From Legionellales bacterium UBA4722 (GTDB taxonomy: Bacteria > Pseudomonadota > Gammaproteobacteria > DSM-16500), in the NCBI GenBank assembly GCA_002404295.1, contig DHJK01000057.1, positions 1 to 18,052 of the forward strand: a stretch of 18,052 nt of DNA, given 5' to 3'. Positions 1-9,282 of the stretch are shown piece by piece. Each line of letters begins with the position of its first letter. The first letter of the stretch is position 1. The notes below the pieces were generated by a model. It ran no database searches. It had not been told where the DNA came from and worked only from the letters and a program-made list of their open reading frames with translations. Both the position numbers and the translations under genes were made by a program.

Positions 1-3000
1 ATTAATATCTTTCATTTCACTTATTGCCGAAATATCATTATATAAATATACTGCTGACAATAACGCACTGTATTTTCCGATATCTGGCATGTCTTTATTT
101 TTTTTAAAATGATTACTCTGCCAATTTGCTAACAGTGTAATGAAATAGCATAGAATAAGTCTGGCCTCAGATCTTTTTCCTTGTGTATATAAGGTTGTAA
201 AAACATGGTTAATTTCGTTTGTAAAATCATGCATCGGTTCTAAAAAAGAAAGCATCTTGACCACAGACTCGCAAAAATTTGAAGTATAATCAGAAGAAAA
301 TTTCGCAAAAGCGTTTTCAAAGATCATAGAGCAAGCAGCAGCGGAATATTCTTTTATAACATCATTGGTAATCCAATTTCGTTCTGATATAGTTTTGAAA
401 AAAGAAATAACTGTATATTGCAGGGTGATATAAATCCCACGTAAAGCACTTTTTTGATTTTCTGTTTGTAATACATATTGATGAAAATAACAGTCCATAT
501 GTTTTGTTATATTATAAAATAAATAAATGAGCGAAGATGGTAAAGTAGTTGTTAACTTTAAAGGTATTGGGGGAAAAAATTTAGCCTGGCAACCTCTAGG
601 GATGATAGCTAGATATTCCGCTGTGGCTATTTGATCTTCAGGGTGAATTTCATTTAAGACTAGTTGCGCGTTAAGAAGTCGAAGACCACGAGGTATAAAG
701 CTAGGTACAGTATCAGAAAAAATGAATAATGTAGATTCTATTATTGCTTTTAGTTTAGTGATTTTTACCTTACCATGATCGTCTCTATTTAAACTGAACG
801 CCGCATGGATTGCAATCAAACGATTTTGTAATTGTGCTTGGGTCAGCTCAAGCTGCATGTCATTTAATTTTAGTACTATAAAATCAAAATATTCCAATAA
901 TTCTACTTCCGCCTTGCAAGTCGCGTTGGACAATAATGATTTAATTAAAGAGCGAGCAACTTCAATGTCTACATTATGCAGAAAAACACGATTGAGCAAT
1001 AGATGATAGAGAATATGTCGTCCTGCAGGGTTGCGTAATATTGTATTTTGCCAAAGTACAGCATGATCGTTTTGTAAATTGAGCAACTCTTCATAGATTT
1101 TTTCTGTTGTTGTTATAAGATTAGAAAAATCTTCTTTTGCGTTAGCATGCTGTTCTTTTTCTTTTGTCACAGCATGCGATAATTTTATGAGCTCGATAGT
1201 ATTAAGATAGAAATCTACTACAGGTTTAAATTCGTCTGGAACTATTATGGTGGGCTTATATTCTGGAAAATCGGGTTCCTTTGAAGAATTTCTCTCAACA
1301 TTAGTTTCCATTAATGCAAAACATTTTAAGACATGACTGTTAATTTCAAGCATGAAAGGTGCAAACATAGCTGAAACTATTTCAGTATCAGCTTCAAAAA
1401 CCGTTGCAAGTTGCAAAAGACAATCACGTAATTTTAAAATAGTTTGTTTATCATGTTCATATGCGCGAGGTGACATTAACTGTGATTGTAATGCTTTGAG
1501 CCTTTCATTAAGTAACGTGCAAAAAGATTTATTGATATCTTTAAAATTAGCTAAAAATGCTGGAGTTAATGCATTAAAATCATATATTCCGCTATTTATT
1601 TCGGCTAAATGGATATCAAATTCCATGTTTTGCGTTTCGGTATCGAGGTAACTTTTACATTCACCGAGTTCTCGTTCAGGAAGTTTATGAATAAATTGAT
1701 AAGCAGATAGCAATGCTTTATATTCGGTGTTGTTTTGAGTTTGATAAATGATATATTGCAGTAAATTATTTGCATGCTGAAATTGTTTGTTCTTAACTAA
1801 AGAATTAATATAGTCATTGAACTTTGCATAGGCAGTATCTGGAGATACTTTTACGCTGAGGGAGGTTATCGCAGGCCAGAAATTAATAGTCATATCAGGA
1901 GGCAGTTTATTCATGTAATTATTTCGCATAATATATGAAACGCCAGAGATTAGGTCACTTAAGATATCCTCGGAAAGAGCCCATGGATTGGATTTGTTTG
2001 AAACATGAAAAGTTAAAATACATATGAATAATAATAAGCTAACTTTCTCATCTAAATCGTTTATATTAAATTGCTTAGAAATAGTATAGTTAGATTTAAC
2101 TATTTTGCTGTATTTATAGTAATTATATGTAGTCATAAATGCTTGAAGTTCTGCACTGCTGCCCAATATAGATTGCGGTGCTATAAGAAACTCAGGTAGA
2201 TAGCCGCTCTCCACTAATCTTTTAATAGCGGATAAAATTAATTCATAACGGGAATTAAAAGTGGCGATGTCTAACATTAATGCGACAGCATAAATATCCT
2301 TTATTCGACGAACTATTCTTTTTGGAACTTTGTCGCTTATATTAACAAATTTGGTTTTTGCTAATTCTAGTATTTTTTGAATTTTAATGTCTGACGTAGC
2401 ATCACAATCAATGCTAATGAATGCATCACAGAAAGGATTACTTTTCTTGAGTTCAGCTACATTCTTTATTATTTCTATTGGACTATTTTTTTTCTGTACT
2501 AATAAACCCAAGTATTCTAATAAATGCGTTTCTTCAGGATGCGTTTTATCATTTACAAAAGCGTCTCTCCAATCGGTATGAATTCTGGGTGCATCAGTGT
2601 GATCAAGATCAATGCTTGTCAGAAAGTACATCGCATCACGCCCTTCCTGCAAAGTTAATACAAAATGCCAAAGAACAGGATGTTGGTTATATAATTCTGA
2701 TAAAATTTCATTGGCTTTCAAAATCAATAACGCAATTTCCCCGTTATTTTCAAATGAACTTCCGCCTTTTGTTTTTTTTGCACTTTCCGATTTTGTGAGT
2801 ATATTATTTAATGTTTCAAATAAATCTATTAATTTTCTATTGGATTCATCCAGATCTTTTTCATCAGATGTATCTCGTGCATATTCTGGCATATCAACCG
2901 GCGTAGATCTGGAATTTTCAATATTATCTTCAATAGCATTCAGATAGCCGCTAAAAACGTTGGCGAGTTCAAGAAGTGTATTACAAGGGACAAAAAGCAA

Positions 3001-4743
3001 TGATTTATTTTCGGAAGTTTCTCCCTGTTTGGATGTTCGTAACTGCATTTTTTGTTCTTGCTCCGCAGTCGATTTTGCGGCCGTTTGCTTAGCAGATTCA
3101 TTATTTTTATGGTCAGTTAAAGCTGGCAACTGCTCATCTTGTTCAGGCTGGATATTTTCACATGAAACGAGTGATAAAAGATCTTTCGTTTCCGTCTCAC
3201 CCATGCGAAATACTTTTGTAAGCTTTCTAATAGTTTGTTGAAACACTATAAAAGATTTTTTTTCGTTGATAGAGTATTCTTCTAGATCAAGCTTTGCATT
3301 CAAAAGGTATGCTGCAGTAAGTAATTTTATTTTAACTTCACCCAAAAAATTATTTTTCTTTGTTGTTGCAAAAAAATCACCTAAAAAATCAAATTGATAT
3401 TTCCCATTGTTTAAATCGGCTAAAATAGTTTCAAATTGAGTGTTAGCTGATTCTTCTTCTATCCTTTGCAACTTATTGATAAATTGCAAAGTAGCGAGCA
3501 ATGAACGATACGGATTTTTGTGATCTTCATCAGGATTCTCCAAATGAGAAGATATAAGGAACTCAACATCAGTGATATCATAATGGATATCATCATGAGC
3601 TATCAGATCGAATGTAGTATTATCTAGATGTAATAAATACTCATCATGATCCTCATAGCTGGATATAAGTTTGACGAAAGATTTCCAAAAAACTTTCCGT
3701 TTCTCTGGTAGCAATGGTTCATAAGTTCTGTTTTGAATAAAGTGCTCAGCAGAGTCTAATAGATCTAATATTATCTCTGGAGGAAGATTATCTAGATCTG
3801 TTATCTCCACTAGATAGATATATTTATGCGTAAGTGAAACCAATAATTTACTCATTATACAACTTACTTCAGCGCTATCGAATGTGTAGTGATAAAGATA
3901 AGATTGCATATTTTTGCGTAATTGAAAAAATTGATAAAAGATTTTAACAGCAGGATCAGTAAGAGGTGTTTTAAGAGAAGGTGAGAGAAATTTTGATTCT
4001 ACACATTTATCTAAAATATCCCCATAAACAATCATATCTTCTACTGTATCAGGCGCAGACGTGATCAAAGAATAGCTGAAAAGAATATCAAGAAATTGGT
4101 TGGTTTGTTCAGGGATATTTTTTTTATCCATGCTGCGAGATTGATCAATGATATATTCTATTTTTTCGATTTTACCTTTGGATTCTTCAGACTTGTCAAA
4201 AATTAACTGTGCTTCTATTAGGGTATTGTTGGCAGGCCTTTTTTCTGGATTGAGACAATAATTTAAATAGTCTAGAACCTGAATAATATTTTGATCTGTG
4301 CTGCTTTTTAAAAAGCCATCTAAAAACCAGCAGCTAGGTTCTGCACTTAATTTGTACATAATATGATTATTAATAAGATGAAATAACGATTGACGTCCGG
4401 TGTTGCTGTGAGTGAGATGCTTCCACAGTTCTTTATCGCTATTGATTTGTTTTAGGTAAATATTGTTATTTTCTTCTATGGTTTGAAGTGTAAGAAGATC
4501 ATCTTCTATCAATTCACCCAATTTCATTTCATATCTTTTTTTGGCTAATTCAATAAGACTGGCATAAAAACGAAGAAGTAGCTTATTTTGCGGATCAGTT
4601 TCAGCTGCAATAAGCGCATTGAAATCACAAGTAATAGTGGGCGCTTCTTTTTTGCCTAATTTAAAATTTTCAGCCATAGCTTGAAAATAACGCACAACAA
4701 AAAGCTCAGCGGTGATAAGGGATCGGGTTGGTTTGAATGGCAT
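1..4743 (-). CDS. Giant helical protein of three tandem diverged modules, unknown function (3' end outside window)
   Basis: The minus-strand frame is open from the ATG at 4741-4743 to the left edge: 1581 codons without a stop. The next in-frame stop upstream is at 4867-4869, and this is the only in-frame ATG before it; an AGGT lies about 9 nt upstream, a weak ribosome site. The product is Leu/Ile/Glu/Lys-rich and mostly helical, with no signal peptide and no enzyme motif I recognise. It contains at least three diverged copies of one module. Matching landmarks are an LW...GR element (W107/G116-R117, W692/G701-R702, W1231/G1241-R1242), an FW or FC element (353, 956, 1491), and a Y-x-x-LL element (Y412, Y1008, Y1558). 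A hydrophilic linker at about 530-581 precedes module 2. Copy 3 continues past the edge. The length and helical-repeat build suit a large secreted effector or scaffold, but that is inference. Confidence 0.9.
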   Translation of the reverse strand, partial: MPFKPTRSLITAELFVVRYFQAMAENFKLGKKEAPTITCDFNALIAAETDPQNKLLLRFYASLIELAKKRYEMKLGELIEDDLLTLQTIEENNNIYLKQINSDKELWKHLTHSNTGRQSLFHLINNHIMYKLSAEPSCWFLDGFLKSSTDQNIIQVLDYLNYCLNPEKRPANNTLIEAQLIFDKSEESKGKIEKIEYIIDQSRSMDKKNIPEQTNQFLDILFSYSLITSAPDTVEDMIVYGDILDKCVESKFLSPSLKTPLTDPAVKIFYQFFQLRKNMQSYLYHYTFDSAEVSCIMSKLLVSLTHKYIYLVEITDLDNLPPEIILDLLDSAEHFIQNRTYEPLLPEKRKVFWKSFVKLISSYEDHDEYLLHLDNTTFDLIAHDDIHYDITDVEFLISSHLENPDEDHKNPYRSLLATLQFINKLQRIEEESANTQFETILADLNNGKYQFDFLGDFFATTKKNNFLGEVKIKLLTAAYLLNAKLDLEEYSINEKKSFIVFQQTIRKLTKVFRMGETETKDLLSLVSCENIQPEQDEQLPALTDHKNNESAKQTAAKSTAEQEQKMQLRTSKQGETSENKSLLFVPCNTLLELANVFSGYLNAIEDNIENSRSTPVDMPEYARDTSDEKDLDESNRKLIDLFETLNNILTKSESAKKTKGGSSFENNGEIALLILKANEILSELYNQHPVLWHFVLTLQEGRDAMYFLTSIDLDHTDAPRIHTDWRDAFVNDKTHPEETHLLEYLGLLVQKKNSPIEIIKNVAELKKSNPFCDAFISIDCDATSDIKIQKILELAKTKFVNISDKVPKRIVRRIKDIYAVALMLDIATFNSRYELILSAIKRLVESGYLPEFLIAPQSILGSSAELQAFMTTYNYYKYSKIVKSNYTISKQFNINDLDEKVSLLLFICILTFHVSNKSNPWALSEDILSDLISGVSYIMRNNYMNKLPPDMTINFWPAITSLSVKVSPDTAYAKFNDYINSLVKNKQFQHANNLLQYIIYQTQNNTEYKALLSAYQFIHKLPERELGECKSYLDTETQNMEFDIHLAEINSGIYDFNALTPAFLANFKDINKSFCTLLNERLKALQSQLMSPRAYEHDKQTILKLRDCLLQLATVFEADTEIVSAMFAPFMLEINSHVLKCFALMETNVERNSSKEPDFPEYKPTIIVPDEFKPVVDFYLNTIELIKLSHAVTKEKEQHANAKEDFSNLITTTEKIYEELLNLQNDHAVLWQNTILRNPAGRHILYHLLLNRVFLHNVDIEVARSLIKSLLSNATCKAEVELLEYFDFIVLKLNDMQLELTQAQLQNRLIAIHAAFSLNRDDHGKVKITKLKAIIESTLFIFSDTVPSFIPRGLRLLNAQLVLNEIHPEDQIATAEYLAIIPRGCQAKFFPPIPLKLTTTLPSSLIYLFYNITKHMDCYFHQYVLQTENQKSALRGIYITLQYTVISFFKTISERNWITNDVIKEYSAAACSMIFENAFAKFSSDYTSNFCESVVKMLSFLEPMHDFTNEINHVFTTLYTQGKRSEARLILCYFITLLANWQSNHFKKNKDMPDIGKYSALLSAVYLYNDISAISEMKDIN

Positions 4744-4876
4744 TAGAGTAGACCTGTGAAAGAAATTTGCTGTATATTGACAAAATAAACTGCGAATATC
4801 AAGTGTTTGTTCGATAATTACTCTGCGCTGGGGGTCTTGCACAATTGCAGTTTCATTAACATAACATCATCATGCA

Positions 4877-4882
4877 ATTATA
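4877..4882 (-). promoter_or_regulatory. Possible -10 box for the giant gene
   Basis: The minus strand reads a perfect TATAAT here, about 135 nt upstream of the ATG at 4743, in a 290-base gap between two minus-strand genes. No good -35 hexamer sits at 16-18 nt; a TTGACC lies too far upstream. The long leader between box and start shows no strong hairpin. This is a weak call based on one hexamer. Confidence 0.3.
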
Positions 4883-5033
4883 CAAGGCTTAACGCCATTT
4901 ATTCAGACTGGTCAAGATGAATATATGCGACTTAACACGTTGATCAACCTTAATTGCAACACCCGCGCACAGTGAAAATCCCGCAATTTTCTCAAGCAGA
5001 TCGGTGTTTTTATCTTCATTAACGAATGATTCT

Positions 5034-7136
5034 TTATTTTTTCTTTTTTTTATGATGTGGATTTAAAGCTGAATGATGCGCATCATCACTAGAACTCTTC
5101 TTCGTAAATTTATTAACAAAGTAATTTTTAACCTTTTCTTTCAAGTGACTTTGTTTGATTTCAGCATCTGAATCAGAATCACTATCCATTGGTTTGTTCT
5201 CTAATGGATGATCACTCATTTTAGCAGAAGAAATACATGCTTGCATAAGAACAATCTTATTTTCTGCTGTGGCTATTTTATATTTTTCTGAAAATTGTAG
5301 TTGTTTGATATTTTGAAAAATAGTTTCCGCCATGATAATCATACTGACATCTGCGTGTGCAATTGCATCAATAACCAAATCAACCATTTCTTGTGATTCT
5401 AAGTGTAGATTTAATTTGTTAAATATTTGATTTGCCATAGCATTTTTTAATTCATCTATAATCGCGGTATGATTCATGGCAATCGCAAAATCAAGCCCAG
5501 TAATGCCACCATGCGTTTTCTCATGAATATTAAAACCTGCTGCAATTAACGTTTTTACCACGTCCAGGTGGCCAAAGAAGATGGCTGCATGCAGAGGAGA
5601 AAAATTATGTATCTCATGTTCTTGATCACCTATTTTTGAAATTAACATATGATTAACATAATCTTTACGATGAAATATATCTGCATGTTCTAATAACTCA
5701 CTTATTTGCATGCACATGGATGACTTAAGATTTTGAATTGAATATCGTTCAATAAATAATTTGATTATTGCATGATTTCCTTTTTCTGCAGCAATATTAA
5801 ATGGTGTAGCTCCATCTGATGAAGCTGCAAATGGATTTAATTTATGTTCATTATCTTGTATTAATAGTTTAACAATTTCGACGTGATTATTTTGCGCAGC
5901 CTTGTATAAAGGAGTCGCCCCACTATCTGCCATGACATTGATATTAGTACTTTTATATTTAAGGAATTCCTTAATAATTTCTGTAAAACCATAGCTTGAC
6001 GCCATTAAAAAAGGTGAGATTCCTCCACGGAAAATTTGTTCTGTATTCGTTTTATTTTTTAATATATTTGTAACTAAATCAATATTTCCATTAATTGTTG
6101 CTGTAAAAAGCAAAGTTGCACCATTAGAATCAGAAAGATTTTCTTTTCCATCAATGTGATGCAGCGCTGCCCATTCATCTGTCTGTGTCAACTGATATAG
6201 TGACATACCAACATCATTGGCTAGCTTTTGATGACAATAAACTTCCGTGATAAAAGTTGCTACATTGTTTTTAGAAAGTGAATGAAGTACTGCAGCTGCA
6301 ATTTCACCATCTGATGAGCATTGTACTAGCGGCATTCTTTTAATATCGATAAATTGCCAACAAGGTATACGGCTATCATATGCGACTGAAACAGCGTGTT
6401 TTCCGCTTGTTAATAAAAAAACAACGGGGGGAATGCATTGATCCGTTGCTAGACGTAGCTGTTTAAAGAATTCAGTTAATTCTTCTTGATTATATAATCC
6501 TACTAGAGTCGTAACTTGTTTTACCAATGGTATTTTTTTGAGATAAGGAGATGCATTTTCTTCTTTTTTCTCTTCTACAGTATTTACTTTTAATAGTGAA
6601 TCCGGTAACCCAATCGGTAAAGCGAGTACAACATTTTGCTCTATAGGTGCAGTATTTTTTTCAAATAGCTCAGGAAAGTTATTGGATGCAGCATAAAAAG
6701 CCATGAGTTGAATATAAGCATGCATATCGACTAAAGAACGCATTTCTAAAGAAAGTTGTGTATCTACCAAGTCACGTAATCGAGTAAACTCTATGACTAA
6801 AGGATGCGCTTTGTTTTCTTCTAAAAAACGATAAAATTCGCTACTATCAGTCATATCAACATATATTTCACATTTTTCTAACAGACTGCTTTTGTATGAT
6901 TCAATAATCTCGACACGCTTTTCTTCTATGCTTTTTAACGCTTGAGCCAAACCATTAATACCAAGCTCATACGTTTTATCACTCATTAATTCATTGCGCT
7001 TAACAAATTTTTGTAACTCGTCAATGATAATCGCTTGCATGCCAAGCGTTGCATAACCTAGACAAATTCCGCCATCACTAACCTTATAACCCAATGCTTT
7101 CGCAGTCTTAGTGGGGCTCGCATAGCTTTGAGACAT
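5034..7136 (-). CDS. Ankyrin-repeat protein with a YopT/C58-like cysteine-protease-like N-terminal region
   Basis: 700 residues; an AGAGGA ribosome site lies about 8 nt before the ATG. Residues 22-30 read GGICLGYAT, and residues 245-265 hold GKHAVSV followed by WQFID. C25, H247 and D264 have the order and His-Asp spacing (17) seen in YopT-type papain-fold proteases, where it is about 16. I infer a C58-like catalytic or pseudo-catalytic domain over about 20-275. Ankyrin repeats follow at about 338-368, 371-400, 404-436, 440-470, 510-540 and 543-567; several show the GATPL...AA..GH.EIV.LL pattern. A stretch at 470-508 interrupts the array. The C-terminus has an acidic Asp/Ser run (651-658) and ends in five lysines. 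Ankyrin repeats usually bind proteins, so a plausible role is a host-targeted protease or binding protein. Translocation and activity are untested. No terminator is evident downstream. Confidence 0.85.
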   Translation of the reverse strand: MSQSYASPTKTAKALGYKVSDGGICLGYATLGMQAIIIDELQKFVKRNELMSDKTYELGINGLAQALKSIEEKRVEIIESYKSSLLEKCEIYVDMTDSSEFYRFLEENKAHPLVIEFTRLRDLVDTQLSLEMRSLVDMHAYIQLMAFYAASNNFPELFEKNTAPIEQNVVLALPIGLPDSLLKVNTVEEKKEENASPYLKKIPLVKQVTTLVGLYNQEELTEFFKQLRLATDQCIPPVVFLLTSGKHAVSVAYDSRIPCWQFIDIKRMPLVQCSSDGEIAAAVLHSLSKNNVATFITEVYCHQKLANDVGMSLYQLTQTDEWAALHHIDGKENLSDSNGATLLFTATINGNIDLVTNILKNKTNTEQIFRGGISPFLMASSYGFTEIIKEFLKYKSTNINVMADSGATPLYKAAQNNHVEIVKLLIQDNEHKLNPFAASSDGATPFNIAAEKGNHAIIKLFIERYSIQNLKSSMCMQISELLEHADIFHRKDYVNHMLISKIGDQEHEIHNFSPLHAAIFFGHLDVVKTLIAAGFNIHEKTHGGITGLDFAIAMNHTAIIDELKNAMANQIFNKLNLHLESQEMVDLVIDAIAHADVSMIIMAETIFQNIKQLQFSEKYKIATAENKIVLMQACISSAKMSDHPLENKPMDSDSDSDAEIKQSHLKEKVKNYFVNKFTKKSSSDDAHHSALNPHHKKKKK

Positions 7137-7544
7137 AGTGATTTCCTCTTATTTATTGACTCACATACGAACTTGAGAGCCCTAAGTTCTCCCTCTCTGT
7201 TCGGTTAAAATTTCATCAAGTAAATGATTCTAACATAGAGTTCAACTTTTTATCTACATGATAAAAAATGATAACGACATCTGCCATGTCTAATAAAAGT
7301 TTTTTTGAATTAGGTGCATGAACTCGCTTAAGAGGGAAGGATCACTAAGATAGCTTATTCCTCCGGATAAATGTAGACTAAACATTCCCATCTTTTAGAC
7401 ATTATTGATTACGAGTTTTCTGTTTCTAATTTTTGATTCGCAACTGTCCATTTTAGTGTAAAAAATGCGGCAAATTAGGTTGATAATTACTCAACTATTG
7501 TTAAGATATACCATATTCTTACTAGCAACAAGAGAGAATACAAT
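7137..7544. other. Divergent intergenic region, no gene seen
   Basis: These 408 bases separate the ankyrin gene (minus) from the PPR-like gene (plus), so both promoters should lie here. I see only weak hexamers: TTGATA near 7480 and AT-rich boxes before 7545 with poor spacing. A short dyad GACAT-ctgcc-ATGTC lies at 7276-7290. No tRNA, riboswitch core or open frame with a ribosome site was recognised. Confidence 0.5.
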
Positions 7545-9257
7545 ATGATGACAGCAAGCCAGCCTATAAGCCCACGAACACAACAAATAGCTGCATTTGA
7601 AAAGAACTTACAAAAATACAGAGCCCGTACAGCAAATACACTTCAAGATCATCTGAATATGCTTCAGTGGATCGGTAAATTATATGACTTCACACCCGGC
7701 ACTGCAAAACAGAATGAAGTAATACAAATCATTAATGGAGTTTACCAAAATGGATTGCAAAGCGATCCGTGCGAGCACCATGTACAATTGAATAACAATA
7801 AATTGTTCGCGCTTATTATGTGTGGAGCGATTGAATTGGCATATGAAGAATATATAGGCCTTGTACACAGAGGATTGGATTATACAGACATTACCACGCA
7901 CACTATTATGTTATCCGCACTTTGCGAAGAACATGATAGTGAACTATCGATTGGATCAGATGATTCTATCTATCAGACTATAAAATTATTGAAGCTTGAG
8001 CAAGATAATAAAATCATCGAACAGCGCATAAAAGAAGTTTACAACATCGCAATCGCTTCTAAAGCTGTCATCAAAGATGCAAAGCTTCATCTCCTCATGA
8101 TGAACTGGGCAGCTAAAACAAAAGATAGAGAAACAGTGGACTTTGTTTACAAAATTGTAAAAGAAAATAATATTTCCAATCTTAAAATCAGCCAATCATT
8201 TGCTTTATTTACGTCCTCATTGTCTGCTCTTGAAATGCTAGCTCCAGCATCCTCTGAAGATACAGATTCATCAGAAGAAAAAACTGATGCAACACATGCA
8301 AAGGTTACGAAGGAAAGCATTCTTTTATTTTGTGACTTGTTTGAGCAAATATGTCTTGATAACCAAGAAGATCTATTAAAAGAACATTTTCATCAAGCAC
8401 TCGATATTTGCCCTCCTCAGCATTGTAGAGAGTTGTATATTACCACGATTCAAGTCGCGGGAAGTTGTCAACAAATAGAGTTTGCATGGGAAATTTTTCA
8501 GCATGCCCAGAATACAGAATTTTTTGATGACTTAAACATTATGTCTACTATTCTAATAGCGGTCTTTAATAACAAAGAAATCTTGACTGCGCTTGATATA
8601 CAGAAAGTATATCTACTATACAAGAAAATACATGCACATCCAGGCAAAATCTTTATTGACAAGAGTATATATATCAGCATGATTGCCATATGGAACGATC
8701 ATAAAAACATCGGTATGACATATGAAGTTTATATGGATGCCATGCATATAGGTAATTTATACAAGGAAATAGATATTCATCGAGAGGCAATGATGGGAGC
8801 CGCTCAGAATGGTAATAAATGGATTTTGGAAGCCATTGAAAAAGAAGCGTGTAACAAATTAAAAGATCACCATGCTTTATTAAATGAGGTCAAATCTATC
8901 TATCAGAAAGCACGTGAAATATTATGTGATAATTTAGCAGAGTCAGTTTTTCATTTACCGCCATCATCCACAATATCAGCAGATTTTAAATATAAAACTG
9001 AACCATTATGCAGGTCGTACTCGCAAAGGAGCCAAGCTACAGTTGTTGAAGAAGAGGAACTTTATAGCTCAGAGGAAGATATTAATGATGAATACGATGA
9101 CACGTATAACCTAGTTTCCCCTGCTTCAAATTCTATATTTGCACGCAGACAAGCTGAAGAAAATAAAGCCGTGCAAGCAAGGAAACAAGGCGAAGGTATC
9201 TGCAACTCCGATACCCCAATACCTGACAAACAAATCATTTCTAATCAATTTAGATAA
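7545..9257 (+). CDS. PPR-like helical repeat protein
   Basis: 570 residues; GAGAG lies about 9 nt before the ATG, and a second ATG follows at once. Several segments resemble pentatricopeptide helix pairs. The best is about 84-118, with helix A LFALIMCGAIELAYEEY, then GLVHRG and a D after it. Weaker ones are at about 182-212, 297-330 (IQVAGSCQQIEFAWEIFQHA) and 374-407 (ISMIAIWNDHKNIGMTYEVY). A Ser/Glu/Asp-rich spacer lies at 236-250. The C-terminal 100 residues look disordered, with an acidic run at 501-519 and a charged stretch at 530-548. PPR proteins bind single-stranded RNA in organelles and are uncommon in bacteria outside host-associated lineages. A degenerate TPR-type solenoid is the main alternative. 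The gene is convergent with the TPR gene, with a 25-base gap. No signal peptide or membrane segment is seen. Confidence 0.75.
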   Translation: MMTASQPISPRTQQIAAFEKNLQKYRARTANTLQDHLNMLQWIGKLYDFTPGTAKQNEVIQIINGVYQNGLQSDPCEHHVQLNNNKLFALIMCGAIELAYEEYIGLVHRGLDYTDITTHTIMLSALCEEHDSELSIGSDDSIYQTIKLLKLEQDNKIIEQRIKEVYNIAIASKAVIKDAKLHLLMMNWAAKTKDRETVDFVYKIVKENNISNLKISQSFALFTSSLSALEMLAPASSEDTDSSEEKTDATHAKVTKESILLFCDLFEQICLDNQEDLLKEHFHQALDICPPQHCRELYITTIQVAGSCQQIEFAWEIFQHAQNTEFFDDLNIMSTILIAVFNNKEILTALDIQKVYLLYKKIHAHPGKIFIDKSIYISMIAIWNDHKNIGMTYEVYMDAMHIGNLYKEIDIHREAMMGAAQNGNKWILEAIEKEACNKLKDHHALLNEVKSIYQKAREILCDNLAESVFHLPPSSTISADFKYKTEPLCRSYSQRSQATVVEEEELYSSEEDINDEYDDTYNLVSPASNSIFARRQAEENKAVQARKQGEGICNSDTPIPDKQIISNQFR

Positions 9258-9282
9258 CACAAGGGAAATGCATTTTTAAATA

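Noticed and set aside
1352..3241. Several short forward open frames (for example 1352-1651, 2478-2798, 2612-2947, 2960-3241)
   Set aside because: They lie antisense inside the uninterrupted 1581-codon minus-strand frame, have Cys/Ser/Phe-rich non-protein-like composition and lack ribosome sites.
7137..7544. PmrA-type regulatory box (paired CTTAA elements) for effector genes
   Set aside because: Only a single CTTAAG near 7327 is seen, without the second spaced element.
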